Positions 42,046-50,993 of a DNA stretch of 64,000 nt are shown one piece after another. This stretch comes from Clavibacter sp. B3I6 (GTDB lineage: Bacteria > Actinomycetota > Actinomycetes > Actinomycetales > Microbacteriaceae). Every line of letters begins with the position of its first letter. Position 1 is the first letter of the stretch. The position numbers and the translations under genes are program-made. The stretch covers positions 1,488,001-1,552,000 of the forward strand of contig NZ_JAUSYL010000001.1 in the NCBI RefSeq assembly GCF_030816895.1. Direction: 5' to 3'. Below the pieces are notes generated by a model that was not told the origin of the DNA, searched no databases, and saw nothing but the letters and a program-made list of their open reading frames with translations.

Positions 42046-43220
42046 TCCGTCGTCTCGGACTGCTGCTCCCCACGGGCGCGGCGGGGCTCACGCGCGTGCT
42101 CCAGCTCGTGCTGCTGGTGGCCCTCACGCACCTGTCGGCGGGCCCGGACGGCAACGCGCTCGTCACGGGGTTCGCGCTGCTCAGCTCCTTCGCGATCATC
42201 ACGGACTCCGGCGCGGCCAACTTCCTGCTCTCCCTCCCCCGCCAGAGCCTCACCCGCGGCGTCCACGCGCGGGCGGTCGCCTTCCACGCGGGCCTCGGGA
42301 CGGTCGGCGCCGCCATCGCCGTCCTCCTGACCGTGGCCGCGGCGTCGACCGCGTCCCGCGAGACGGTGCTGCTGCTCGTCGCGCTCGGCGTCAGCCAGGT
42401 GCTCGACTCGCTCACCCGCACGATCCGCGCGCCCCTGCTGGTCGGGCGCCGGGACGCGTCCTACGCCTTCCCCGACCTCGCGCTCGTGGTGCTGAAGGCC
42501 GTGCCGCTCGTGATCGCGGTGCTCGTGCCCGAGCTCCTCGTGCTCCTCGCCTTCCCGCTCGTGTCGCTCGTCGTCACCGCGGGCACGTGGGTCGCCGTCC
42601 GCCGCGACCTCGCGAGCACGAGCGAGGAGCCGGTGCGCGTCTTCCCGCAGATCCTCGAGTTCGGCCTCTCCGGATCCCTCAGCGCCCTCTACTCGCAGGC
42701 GCCGCTCGTGCTCGGCACCGCGATCCTCGGCGTCGACGCGGTCACGCCGCTCGCGCTCGCCTACCGCGTGGTGCAGCCGCTCGAGGTCGTGCCGGCCACC
42801 CTCTCGCAGCAGCTGATCCCCCGCATCCGCACGGCCGGACGCGGCGCCCGCGCCTACTGGTGGCGGTTCGCGCTCGGCGGCCTGGTGCTCGCCGGGATCA
42901 TCGCGCTGATCCGCGAGCCCGTCGAGCAGGTCTTCGGCGGCGACGCGTTCGACCAGGTCGTGTTCCTCGTGATCCTCCTCTCGGTCGCCCCCAAGTTCGG
43001 CAACTACGCGCTCATGGCGTACGCGATGGGCTCCGGCCTCATCCGCGTGCGGCTCACCGCCACCGTCGTCACGGGCGTCGTCGCCGTGATCCTCACGCTC
43101 GTCGCCTGCCTCACCGCCGGCACCGTCCTCCTCGCCGGCGTCACGCTCGTCAGCGAGCTCGTCCTGAGCGCCGCCATCGCCGCGCTCCTCATCCGCAACC
43201 GCAGGAAGGACACCGCATGA
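42042..43220 (+). CDS. Wzx-like polysaccharide flippase
   Basis: A 392-residue membrane protein with about ten to twelve helices and no catalytic motif. The position between glycosyltransferases and polymerase, and the arginine-studded loops (TRTIRAPLLVGRRDASYAFP), match MATE/Wzx flippases that turn lipid-linked repeat units across the membrane. It starts RRLGLLLPTGAAGLTRVLQL. Sequence identity in this family is low, so the call depends on topology plus context. The start overlaps the upstream stop (ATGA). Confidence 0.78.
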   Translation: MIRRLGLLLPTGAAGLTRVLQLVLLVALTHLSAGPDGNALVTGFALLSSFAIITDSGAANFLLSLPRQSLTRGVHARAVAFHAGLGTVGAAIAVLLTVAAASTASRETVLLLVALGVSQVLDSLTRTIRAPLLVGRRDASYAFPDLALVVLKAVPLVIAVLVPELLVLLAFPLVSLVVTAGTWVAVRRDLASTSEEPVRVFPQILEFGLSGSLSALYSQAPLVLGTAILGVDAVTPLALAYRVVQPLEVVPATLSQQLIPRIRTAGRGARAYWWRFALGGLVLAGIIALIREPVEQVFGGDAFDQVVFLVILLSVAPKFGNYALMAYAMGSGLIRVRLTATVVTGVVAVILTLVACLTAGTVLLAGVTLVSELVLSAAIAALLIRNRRKDTA

Positions 43221-44266
43221 GGATCCTCATCGTCTCCGCCGACCGCACCCTCGCGTCCGGCCACCCGCAGAACCTCGGCGACGCCTTCCTCACCGACGCG
43301 CTCTCCGAGCGCCTCCGCCGGGCCGGGCACGAGACCGTGGTCGCCGACTTCGGGCAGACCGTACGCCGCGACTCCCCGGAGCAGCGCGCCCGTGTCTCCG
43401 GCGTCCGCCCCCTCGCCGACCTGGTGCGCCAGGTGGACGCGGTCGTCGTCGGCGGCGGCACGCTGCTCGCGGACGACCAGCCGGGTCGCCCCTTCGCGGG
43501 CCTCCCCCGCCTCATGGCCGTCACCGGCCTCATCGCCCGCACCAGCCGCACGCCGCTCGCCGTGTTCGGCGTGGGCGCGGATCCCGTGACCCGCCGCCGC
43601 GCGCGCCTCGCCCTCCGCGCGGGCCTCGACGCCACGCGCGTCTGGACCCGCGACCCCGACTCCGCCGGTCGCGCCGCCGGCTACTCGCGGCTCCCCGTCG
43701 AGGTGGCCGCCGACGTCAGCCTCTTCGCCGCCCCGGAGCTCGCCGAGCTGGCCGCGCCCGCCGACCGCCGCCGCGGCGCCGTCGTCGCCCTGAACGCGAC
43801 GCACTCCCCGCAGGTCACGCTCGAGGACGTCCGGGCGCTCGAGGAGCGCTTCGGCGAGGTCGTGTTCGTCTCGATGGACCAGGGCGACGACTCCGACGTC
43901 GGCGCGCTCCGGCCCGAGGTCCGGGCCCGGCTCGTCACCGAGCCCGGCGACCACGGCTGGCGCCGCGCGGCCGAGCTCATGGCGGACCGCGAGGTCGTCG
44001 TGGCGTCTCGCATGCACGCCATGTACCTCGGTACGATGCTGTCGACCCCCGTGGTGGCCGTGGGCGGGGCCACCAAGGTCGGGGCGTTCACGCGCGAGTT
44101 CGGCATCCCGTCGGAGCCCGCCTTCGACCAGGCGGTCCGCACCGCCATCGCTGGGCCGGCCGACGCCGGCACCGCGGCCACCACCGCGGCGGCTCTCGTC
44201 GCCGCCACCGCCCGCCTGGACGCGGCTTTCGAGGAGATGACGTCATGGGTCCGACCTACCGCCTAG
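43217..44266 (+). CDS. Polysaccharide pyruvyl transferase family protein
   Basis: A 349-residue protein of the CsaB/WcaK/AmsJ family, transferring pyruvate from PEP to a sugar as a ketal. Landmarks are GHPQNLGDAFLTDALSERL at the start, VDAVVVGGGTLLADD, LAVFGVGADPVT, and REVVVASRMHAMYLGTMLST with the conserved Arg-x-His. A pyruvate ketal gives the polymer negative charge; pyruvylated exopolysaccharides are known from plant-pathogenic actinobacteria. It overlaps the polymerase gene by 22 bases. Confidence 0.9.
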   Translation: MRILIVSADRTLASGHPQNLGDAFLTDALSERLRRAGHETVVADFGQTVRRDSPEQRARVSGVRPLADLVRQVDAVVVGGGTLLADDQPGRPFAGLPRLMAVTGLIARTSRTPLAVFGVGADPVTRRRARLALRAGLDATRVWTRDPDSAGRAAGYSRLPVEVAADVSLFAAPELAELAAPADRRRGAVVALNATHSPQVTLEDVRALEERFGEVVFVSMDQGDDSDVGALRPEVRARLVTEPGDHGWRRAAELMADREVVVASRMHAMYLGTMLSTPVVAVGGATKVGAFTREFGIPSEPAFDQAVRTAIAGPADAGTAATTAAALVAATARLDAAFEEMTSWVRPTA

Positions 44267-45972
44267 CGACCCCGGCGGTCTTCGCGGCCGCCGTGGTCCT
44301 CACGATCCTCGCGGTCCTCGGCGGCGTCGCGCTGCTCGGCAACCAGTTGTCCTACCCGTTCATGATCGCGGCCCTCGCGGTCCTGCTCGTCGGCGTGCTG
44401 GTCAAGGAGACCGTGAGCAACGGCGACCCGCTGACCCCCGGCGGCATCGTCGCGGCCACGGGCCTCCTCCTGTTCGTGCTCCGGCCGCTCACGGTGGCCA
44501 ACAGCATGCTGACGAGCCCGGGCGCCCGCGCGGACACGCGCTTCTTCTCCCCCACGCTGCAGCTCGCGGCGAGCTCCGCCCTCATCGAGGCGCTGATCTT
44601 CTTCTCGGCGTTCTTCGTCGTCTACTACTACTCGACCGCCCGGGAGGCCCGCCGCATCGCGCAGGGCGGCCAGGACGCGGCGGCGCTCGACAGCGACGCG
44701 ATCGCCACCGGCCGCACGACCACCGTCCCCCACACCGAGGTGCGCTGGCAGCGCGTCTTCGACACGAGCATCTCGCAGGCGCTCGTCGTGATCTCGGCCG
44801 TCGTGGCGCTCGGCCTCACCACGTACCTCGTGCTGAGCTCCGGCGGCATCGCGGCCTACACGGCCGGCCTCGCGAACCGGAGCGACTTCCTGTCGGGCAA
44901 GTCCTTCATCGGGCTCTCGTACATCCCCGTGCAGATCGCCATCGTGCTCAACGTGCTCGCGCGCCGGCAGAAGGGCCTCGACGCCTGGAACTGGGTCAAC
45001 GTGATCGGGGCCCTCGTCCTCGTGGTGTGCGCGGGATCCGCGGGTGGCCGCGGCCCGATCATCATCGGCGTCTTCCTGCCGTTCCTGATCCTCAAGCAGA
45101 TCGGCCCGAAGCCCTTCCGCTTCCGCTCGATCGCGGTCATCGCGGGCCTCACGGCCGTCATCGCGATGGTCTACTCGATCGTCATCCGCGAGTCCACGTT
45201 CGACAACGGCCGCTCGCTCGACCGCCTCACGCAGGACCCCCTGGGCGTCCTCCTCGACCGCCTCACCAGCGGGATCGAGACGCGGCCGTTCGACGTGCTC
45301 ATCCGCCTGAACGAGGTGGCCGCCCTGCCCGGCTGGGCCTACCAGTGGGGCTCGACCTACGCCGCGGTGCCCGCCTGGTTCGTGCCCCGCGGGCTCTGGG
45401 AGGACAAGCCGTTCGGCGGCGGGAACACGTGGTTCACGTCGACGTACGTGCCGCGGTTCTACGGCGTCAACCGGGTCGAGACCAGCCTGTCGGCCATCGG
45501 CGAGGCGTTCTCGAACTTCGGCGTCCCCGGGGTCGTCGCCATCGGCGCGCTGCTCGGCCTCGTCGCCAGCCTCTTCATCCGCGCCCGCATGCGCCGCCGC
45601 GGCGTGCTGGGCGGCGCCATCGCCATCGTGATCACGCCGTACCTGTTCTCCCTCATCCGCGGCGACGCGTACCAGGGCATGTCGACGAGCATCGCGTCGC
45701 TCGTGATCCTCACGCTGTTCTTCTGGCTCTCCACCACCCGCAAGCAGGTGACGGGGCCCGTCAGCGCGCCCGTGCCGCTGCTCGACGAGACCTCCACCGC
45801 CGCGGAGCGCGAGCGGGAGCGCGAGAGCGTCCCCGCCGTCGCGGACGCGGACGCCGACGACCGCGTCGCGGACGCCGACGCCCGCGTCGCGGACGAGGGA
45901 CGCCCCGCGCGAGCCGGGGGCCGGGCGTTCCCGGCCGGCCGGCCCGCCACCACCTGGAAGGCCGATCGATGA
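44245..45972 (+). CDS. Wzy-like O-antigen/exopolysaccharide polymerase
   Basis: A 575-residue membrane protein with about 12 helices and a large loop containing RESTFDNGRSLDRLTQDPLG and YAAVPAWFVPRGLWEDKPFG, features of oligosaccharide-repeat polymerases (cf. Wzy, oligo repeat unit polymerase). The last 70 residues are a soluble tail rich in Ala-Asp repeats (AVADADADDRVADADARVAD). The tail is encoded by an imperfect DNA repeat and is missing from typical relatives. It joins lipid-linked repeat units on the outer side of the membrane. The overlap with the upstream gene is unusually long. Confidence 0.82.
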   Translation: MGPTYRLATPAVFAAAVVLTILAVLGGVALLGNQLSYPFMIAALAVLLVGVLVKETVSNGDPLTPGGIVAATGLLLFVLRPLTVANSMLTSPGARADTRFFSPTLQLAASSALIEALIFFSAFFVVYYYSTAREARRIAQGGQDAAALDSDAIATGRTTTVPHTEVRWQRVFDTSISQALVVISAVVALGLTTYLVLSSGGIAAYTAGLANRSDFLSGKSFIGLSYIPVQIAIVLNVLARRQKGLDAWNWVNVIGALVLVVCAGSAGGRGPIIIGVFLPFLILKQIGPKPFRFRSIAVIAGLTAVIAMVYSIVIRESTFDNGRSLDRLTQDPLGVLLDRLTSGIETRPFDVLIRLNEVAALPGWAYQWGSTYAAVPAWFVPRGLWEDKPFGGGNTWFTSTYVPRFYGVNRVETSLSAIGEAFSNFGVPGVVAIGALLGLVASLFIRARMRRRGVLGGAIAIVITPYLFSLIRGDAYQGMSTSIASLVILTLFFWLSTTRKQVTGPVSAPVPLLDETSTAAERERERESVPAVADADADDRVADADARVADEGRPARAGGRAFPAGRPATTWKADR

Positions 45973-47801
45973 CCGGACCCGAGACCCCCGCCGAATCTCC
46001 TGCAGAACGGCCCGCCGACGGGACGCCCTCCGCCTCCCGCCCCCTCTGGCGGCGCAAGCGGCTGTGGATCCCGGTCGGCGTCGTCGGCGTGGCCGCCGTG
46101 GCCGTGGGCGTCTCCGCGGCGCTGATCCTGCCGCGCGTCGACACGATCCAGGGCGAGCTGCGCGCGGCGCTGCCCCTCTCCGAGGACGTGCAGTCGTCGC
46201 TCCTGGCGGGCGACGTCGAGACCGCGAAGGCAGGTGCGGCGGAGCTGCGCGGACACACCGCGAAGGCCTCCGAGGCGTCGCAGGACGGCGTGCTCGCCGC
46301 CTTCGAGTGGGTGCCGGTCATCGGCCCGAACCTCCACGCCGCCCGCGTCCTGGCCAGCGCCAGCGACCGGCTCGCCACCGACGTCGTGACCCCGGCCACC
46401 GAGGTCTCCCTGGCGGCCTTCACGCCCGTGCTCGGCAGCATCGACCTCGCCGGCATCGACTCCCTGGGGAAGACGGTCGACACCGCGTCGACGGGTCTCG
46501 CCGGCGCGCGCACCGAGCTCGACGCCGTCGACCGCGACGCGCTGTGGCCGCAGGTCGCCGACGACGTCCAGCTCATGGACGACACGCTCCGCACCACGCA
46601 GGAGACGGCGGACACCTTCTCCTCCGTCACCGGGATCCTCCCGGACCTCCTCGGTGCCGAGGGGGCGCGCAACTACCTGCTCATGTTCCAGAACAACGCC
46701 GAGGTGCGCGCGACCGGCGGCAACCCGGCCGCGCTCGTGCTGCTGACCGTCGAGGACGGCAGCGTGCGGATCGCGGACCAGGCGTCGAGCAACGACTTCC
46801 CGCGGAACGTGCGCCAGGGCGCCGTGCCCGACGAGACGGTCCGGCTCGTGGAGCCGCGCTCCGACCGCTTCGAGCAGAACATCACGATGTTCCCGGACTT
46901 CCCCACCTCCGGCGCGCTCGCGAAGGCCTACTGGGAGCGCTACATCGGCGACCGCGTCGACGGCGTGCTCTCGTTCGACCCCGTCGCGCTCAGCTACCTG
47001 CTCGAGGCGACCGGGCCGATCACGCTCGAGACCGGCGACGTGCTCGACGCGCAGAACGCCGTGCCGACGCTCCTCGGCGCGGTCTACGCCCAGTACCCCG
47101 ACTACCTCGCGCAGGACCGCTACTTCGCCAGCGCGGCCAGCACCATCTTCGCGAAGCTCGTCACCGACACCCCGCCCGTCGTGCCCCTCGTCGCGGCGCT
47201 CGACCGCGCGATCGAGGAGCACCGCCTCCTGATGTGGAGCACGGTGCCCGAGGAGCAGGAGCTCATCGGGGGCGGCCCGCTGAGCGGCGCCCTCCCCGCG
47301 GACAACGCCGGCCAGACGACCATCGGCCTGTTCTTCAACGACATCGGCCCGGGATCCAAGCTCGGCTACTACCTGCGCTCCGGCGCCCGCGTCGAGTCCT
47401 CCACCTGCGGCGACACGACGACCTACACGGTGGCGGTCGACATGACGAGCATCGCCCCGCTCGACGCCGCGACCAGCCTGCCGCGCTACGTCACCGGGCT
47501 CGACGGCATCTCGAAGGGCCGCCAGTTCAACGACCTGCTCGTCTACGGGCCCGTCGGGTCCACGGTGTCCGACTGGTCGACCGACGCGGACCTCCTCTCG
47601 GAGGAGGCGCGCGGCACCGACGGCGGGCGCGGCATGATCCGCATCCGCTCGGAGCTGGCGCCGCAGGAGACGAAGGCGGTGCAGGTGACCTTCACCATGC
47701 CGGCCAGCGACGACGCCGGGCCGCTCGAGGTGCGCAACACCCCCCTCGTGCGCCCGCTCGAGTCCGTGGTCACCGAGGTGCCCTGCACCGCGGCAGGCTG
47801 A
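45969..47801 (+). CDS. DUF4012 membrane-anchored extracellular protein
   Basis: A 610-residue protein: 33 cytoplasmic residues, one helix (WIPVGVVGVAAVAVGVSAAL), then a large extracellular region. The DUF4012 domain is marked by NYLLMFQNNAEVRATGGNPA and DGVLSFDPVALSYLLEATGP. This family is common in actinobacterial polysaccharide clusters; its role is undefined, perhaps in attaching or releasing polymer at the cell wall. The fold distantly recalls LytR-Cps2A-Psr phosphotransferases, but I see no catalytic motif to prove it. It is the last gene of the operon (ATG overlapping the polymerase stop). Confidence 0.85.
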   Translation: MTGPETPAESPAERPADGTPSASRPLWRRKRLWIPVGVVGVAAVAVGVSAALILPRVDTIQGELRAALPLSEDVQSSLLAGDVETAKAGAAELRGHTAKASEASQDGVLAAFEWVPVIGPNLHAARVLASASDRLATDVVTPATEVSLAAFTPVLGSIDLAGIDSLGKTVDTASTGLAGARTELDAVDRDALWPQVADDVQLMDDTLRTTQETADTFSSVTGILPDLLGAEGARNYLLMFQNNAEVRATGGNPAALVLLTVEDGSVRIADQASSNDFPRNVRQGAVPDETVRLVEPRSDRFEQNITMFPDFPTSGALAKAYWERYIGDRVDGVLSFDPVALSYLLEATGPITLETGDVLDAQNAVPTLLGAVYAQYPDYLAQDRYFASAASTIFAKLVTDTPPVVPLVAALDRAIEEHRLLMWSTVPEEQELIGGGPLSGALPADNAGQTTIGLFFNDIGPGSKLGYYLRSGARVESSTCGDTTTYTVAVDMTSIAPLDAATSLPRYVTGLDGISKGRQFNDLLVYGPVGSTVSDWSTDADLLSEEARGTDGGRGMIRIRSELAPQETKAVQVTFTMPASDDAGPLEVRNTPLVRPLESVVTEVPCTAAG

Positions 47802-47956
47802 TCCGCGCCCGCGGGCGGTCGGCGCCCGCCCCGTTCTGGGGCGTCGTCGTCCGCCCCCGCCGCCCGTAGACTCGACGAGCCAATGGGGGTCGGGCCATCC
47901 CCTGGGTGCCCGTCCGCCGACCCGAGCACCCGAGTACCCGAGCCCGAGAGCACACG

Positions 47957-48544
47957 TTGACACCCAGCACCCTGACCGCATCGCCCCGGCGGGCGGGTCG
48001 CGCCCGGCGCTGGATCACGCGGACCCTGCTCGCCCTCCTGGTGCTGGTCCTCGCCTGGATCCTCGCCGGCGTGCCGCTGTTCGTCATGCCGGCCGCGAGC
48101 CAGCCGGGCAAGGCCGACGTCATCTACGTCATCGGGCCGCCCAACCCCACGCGCCGCGACCTCGCGGAGAAGCTCGTCGACGAGGGCTACTCCGACACCG
48201 TGGTCTTCTCCGTGCCGTCCACGGGCCCGCAGTCGGCCGACCGCCTCGCGGCCTGCAACGGCGAGTTCCCCTACCCGGTCACCTGCGACACCCCGTCGCC
48301 CTTCACGACGCAGGGCGAGGCCCGCTACCTCAAGGAGAAGGCGGAGGAGAACGGGTGGACGAGCGCCATCGTCATCACCTGGACGCCGCACGTGACCCGC
48401 ACGCAGCTGATCTTCGACCGCTGCTTCGACGGCGACCTCATGGTGGTCGAGGACCCGGTCGACTTCGGCCCGCGCCAGTGGATCACGCAGTACGTCTACC
48501 AGACCGGCGCCTTCGTCAAGGCGCTCGTCACGCCCGGCTGCTGA
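47957..48544 (+). CDS. YdcF/SanA-like (DUF218) membrane protein
   Basis: A protein of about 195 residues with one N-terminal helix (TLLALLVLVLAWILAGVPLF) and an extracellular domain: ADVIYVIGPPNPTRRDLAEK, FTTQGEARYLKEKAEENGW, SAIVITWTPHVTRTQLIFDR. These match the DUF218 pattern, including the conserved R..A..L and the T..H..R segment. Such proteins affect envelope permeability. I prefer the TTG at 47957; the GTG at 47906 would add 17 residues with poorer codon use. Cysteines at residues about 100, 113, 156 and the last residue may form disulfides outside the cell. Confidence 0.7.
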   Translation: MTPSTLTASPRRAGRARRWITRTLLALLVLVLAWILAGVPLFVMPAASQPGKADVIYVIGPPNPTRRDLAEKLVDEGYSDTVVFSVPSTGPQSADRLAACNGEFPYPVTCDTPSPFTTQGEARYLKEKAEENGWTSAIVITWTPHVTRTQLIFDRCFDGDLMVVEDPVDFGPRQWITQYVYQTGAFVKALVTPGC

Positions 48545-48591
48545 GCCGGATCACCGCGCCGCGGTCCTCGCGGTCGGCCGGGCGGGGTTGA

Positions 48592-49422
48592 ATGGACGTC
48601 ATGACCCTCGCGATCGGCCCGACGACCGGCGACGACCTCCACCTCATCTCCCTCAACGTGCGCATGCCGTGGCACGGCACCCGCCCCGGCGAGGCCGACC
48701 ACTGGCCGGAGCGCCAGGAGGTGCTCACCCGGTTCCTCCAGCAGGAGCGCCCCACGGTGCTCGGCGTGCAGGAGGCGCTGTGGCCGCAGGTCCAGGCGAT
48801 CGAGAAGGCGCTCCCGCCCTCGTACCGCATGGTCGGGCAGGGCCGGGAGGGCGGCAGCCACGGCGAGCACGGCGCGATCTTCTACCAGGCCTCCCGCCTC
48901 ACCCTCCTCGAGCACGACGTGATGTGGCTCTCCGACACCCCCGACGTGATCGGCAGCATGACGTGGGGCAACCCCATGCCGCGGATCATCACCTGGGCCC
49001 GCTTCCAGGACGAGGCCACCGGCCACCCGCTCGTCGTGCTGGTGACGCACCTCGACCACGACGTGGCCGAGGCCCGCGATCGGTCCGCCGAGGCCGTCGC
49101 CGAGCTCGTCCGCACGCGCTTCCCCGGCCTGCCGGTCGTGCTCATGGGCGACTTCAACGCGCCCGTCGACTCGTTCCCCTACGACGTCCTCACCCGTCGG
49201 GCCGGCCTCCGCGACTCCTGGCTCGACACCGCCCGCCAGGCGACGCCCGCCTTCGGCACGTTCCCCGACTACCGGCGGCCCGTGGTCGGCGACCCGCGCA
49301 TCGACTGGATCCTCGTCGGCGACCGCGTCGAGGTGCGCGCCGCCGCGATCAACGACTTCTCCTGGCGCGACCGCATGATGAGCGACCACCTGCCCGTGCA
49401 GGCGCTCGTCCGGCTCAGCTGA
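48592..49422 (+). CDS. Endonuclease/exonuclease/phosphatase family protein, copy 2
   Basis: A 276-residue EEP-fold enzyme, clearly paralogous to the protein at 30374-31426: shared segments are RPTVLGVQEAL, HGAIFYQASRL, VLVTHLDHDVAEARDRSAEA, VLMGDFNAPVDSFPYDVLTR, IDWILVGD and SDHLPVQALVRLS. It lacks the long N-terminal extension of copy 1. ATGs at 48592 and 48601 are both possible starts. The catalytic Asn, Glu, Asp and His residues are all present. The natural substrate is unknown. Confidence 0.9.
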   Translation: MDVMTLAIGPTTGDDLHLISLNVRMPWHGTRPGEADHWPERQEVLTRFLQQERPTVLGVQEALWPQVQAIEKALPPSYRMVGQGREGGSHGEHGAIFYQASRLTLLEHDVMWLSDTPDVIGSMTWGNPMPRIITWARFQDEATGHPLVVLVTHLDHDVAEARDRSAEAVAELVRTRFPGLPVVLMGDFNAPVDSFPYDVLTRRAGLRDSWLDTARQATPAFGTFPDYRRPVVGDPRIDWILVGDRVEVRAAAINDFSWRDRMMSDHLPVQALVRLS

Positions 49423-49477
49423 CCGGGCGGTCCCCGTCGCCGCGGGTCACGCGCACGGCGCCGCCTCCCCGGCCTCG

Positions 49478-49489
49478 TAGCCTGGGGGG
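49478..49489 (+). promoter_or_regulatory. Leaderless -10 box of the ATP-grasp gene
   Basis: TAGCCT (49478-49483), six G residues, then the ATG at 49490. Confidence 0.5.
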
Positions 49490-50473
49490 ATGAGCACCCC
49501 GCCGAAGGTCTACGCCATCCACGAGAACCCCGAGTGGTTCGGGCCGTTCGCCGCCGCGCTGGACGCGCGCGGCGTGCCCTACGAGGAGTGGCTCCTCACC
49601 GACGGCGTGCTCGAGATCGACGAGGCGCCGCCCGAGGGGGTCTTCTGGTCGAGGATCAGCGCCTCCGCCCACACGCGCGACCACGCGCTCTCCAAGGACT
49701 ACACGCGCGCGCTCATGTCCTGGCTGGAGGCGCACGGCCGCCGCACGGTCAACGGCCGCCGCACCATCGAGCTCGAGGTGAGCAAGGTCGACCAGCTCAC
49801 CGCGCTCCGGGCCGCGGGCATCGAGGTGCCGCGGACGCGCGCGGTGATCGGCAGCCACCGCATCGTCGAGGCGGCGCAGGGGCTCCCGACCCCGTTCATC
49901 ACGAAGCACAACCAGGGCGGCAAGGGCCTGGGCGTCCGCCGCTTCGACAGCGTCGAGGAGCTGGCGGCCTACGTGGAGGGGCCGGACTTCGAGGAGCCGC
50001 AGGACGGGATCACGCTGCTGCAGGAGTTCCTGGAGGCGGCGACCCCGCGGGTCACGCGGGTGGAGATCGTGGGCGGGCGCTTCGTCTACGCGATCCAGGC
50101 CGACACCGCACGCGGCGGGTACCAGCTGTGCCCGGCCGACGCGTGCGCCATCGACCCGGCGACCGGCGCGCTCGTGATGCCGCCCGGCGCCACCATCGCG
50201 CAGCAGCCGGGCGACACGATCTTCTCGCTGCGGGAGGACATCACCGCAGAGCATCCGCTGGTGGAGCGCTACGTGGCGTTCCTCGCGGGGCTCGGGATCG
50301 AGGTGGCCGGCATCGAGTTCATCGAGACCGCCGACGGCCGGCTGGTGACCTACGACGTGAACACGAACACGAACTACAACGCGGGCGTCGAGGCGGTCGC
50401 GGAGCGCTCGGGCCCGGGCGCGGTGGCGGAGCTGCTGGAGCGCGTGCTGCGGGAGACGTACCCGGGCGCCTGA
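49490..50473 (+). CDS. ATP-grasp ligase, RimK/glutathione-synthetase-like
   Basis: A 327-residue protein with the ATP-grasp order: a pre-grasp domain (VYAIHENPEWFGPFAAALDA), the substrate/ATP segment TPFITKHNQGGKGLGVRRFD near 140, LLQEFLEAATPRVTRVEIVG, and the Mg2+-binding end GIEFIETADGRLVTYDVNTN. It resembles RimK-type alpha-L-glutamate ligases, which join amino acids to a peptide or cofactor carboxylate. The acceptor is unknown. The message is probably leaderless. Confidence 0.88.
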   Translation: MSTPPKVYAIHENPEWFGPFAAALDARGVPYEEWLLTDGVLEIDEAPPEGVFWSRISASAHTRDHALSKDYTRALMSWLEAHGRRTVNGRRTIELEVSKVDQLTALRAAGIEVPRTRAVIGSHRIVEAAQGLPTPFITKHNQGGKGLGVRRFDSVEELAAYVEGPDFEEPQDGITLLQEFLEAATPRVTRVEIVGGRFVYAIQADTARGGYQLCPADACAIDPATGALVMPPGATIAQQPGDTIFSLREDITAEHPLVERYVAFLAGLGIEVAGIEFIETADGRLVTYDVNTNTNYNAGVEAVAERSGPGAVAELLERVLRETYPGA

Positions 50474-50526
50474 CGCGGCGGGCGGATCGCCTGCGCGGAC
50501 GGGCCGCGCGGGCGGCCCTGGCGACG

Positions 50527-50910
50527 TCAAGCCGTCGGGCCGCCGTCCTCGGGCGCGACCGCGCTCGTGTCCACGTCCTGCGCGTCGGCGATCTGCGTGT
50601 GGTGGTGGATGACCTCCGCCACGATGAAGTTCAGGAACTTCTCCGCGAAGGCCGGGTCGAGGCGGGACTCCTCGGCGAGGGCGCGGAGGCGGAGGATCTG
50701 GCGGCGCTCGCGCTCGGGATCCGCCGCGGGCAGGCCGTGCGCGGCCTTGAGCCGGCCGACCGACTGCGTGAACTTGAAGCGCTCGGCGAGCAGGTGGACG
50801 AGGGCGGCGTCGATGTTGTCGATGCTGCCGCGGATGTCCCCCAGCTCCTCGAGGGCGTCCCGGGCGTCGTCGTCGAGGGGAGCCCCTGCGGGGCCGGTGA
50901 TCTCAGGCAT
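50527..50910 (-). CDS. Chorismate mutase, AroQ type
   Basis: A 127-residue all-helical protein with GSIDNIDAALVHLLAERFKF, TQSVGRLKAAHGLPAADPER and FLNFIVAEVIHHHTQ, the order of catalytic Arg, Lys and Gln-containing helices of monofunctional AroQ mutases. It converts chorismate to prephenate at the branch to phenylalanine and tyrosine. Actinobacterial versions of this length are often activated by DAHP synthase. The N-terminal 25 residues and C-terminal 20 are low-complexity tails. It stands alone between the ATP-grasp gene (convergent) and the Ohr terminator. Confidence 0.92.
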   Translation of the reverse strand: MPEITGPAGAPLDDDARDALEELGDIRGSIDNIDAALVHLLAERFKFTQSVGRLKAAHGLPAADPERERRQILRLRALAEESRLDPAFAEKFLNFIVAEVIHHHTQIADAQDVDTSAVAPEDGGPTA

Positions 50911-50943
50911 GCCACGACCCTACCGATCGGACCCGGGACGACG

Positions 50944-50975
50944 GAGGCGGGCGCCCCGTCGGGGGCGCCCGCCTC
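50944..50975 (-). terminator. Terminator of ohr, 14-bp perfect stem
   Basis: GAGGCGGGCGCCCC (50944-50957) is perfectly inverted at 50962-50975 around a four-base loop, 19 bases beyond the leftward ohr stop. It also insulates the chorismate mutase promoter. Confidence 0.88.
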
Positions 50976-50993
50976 GCGGATCGTGCGGGTGGA

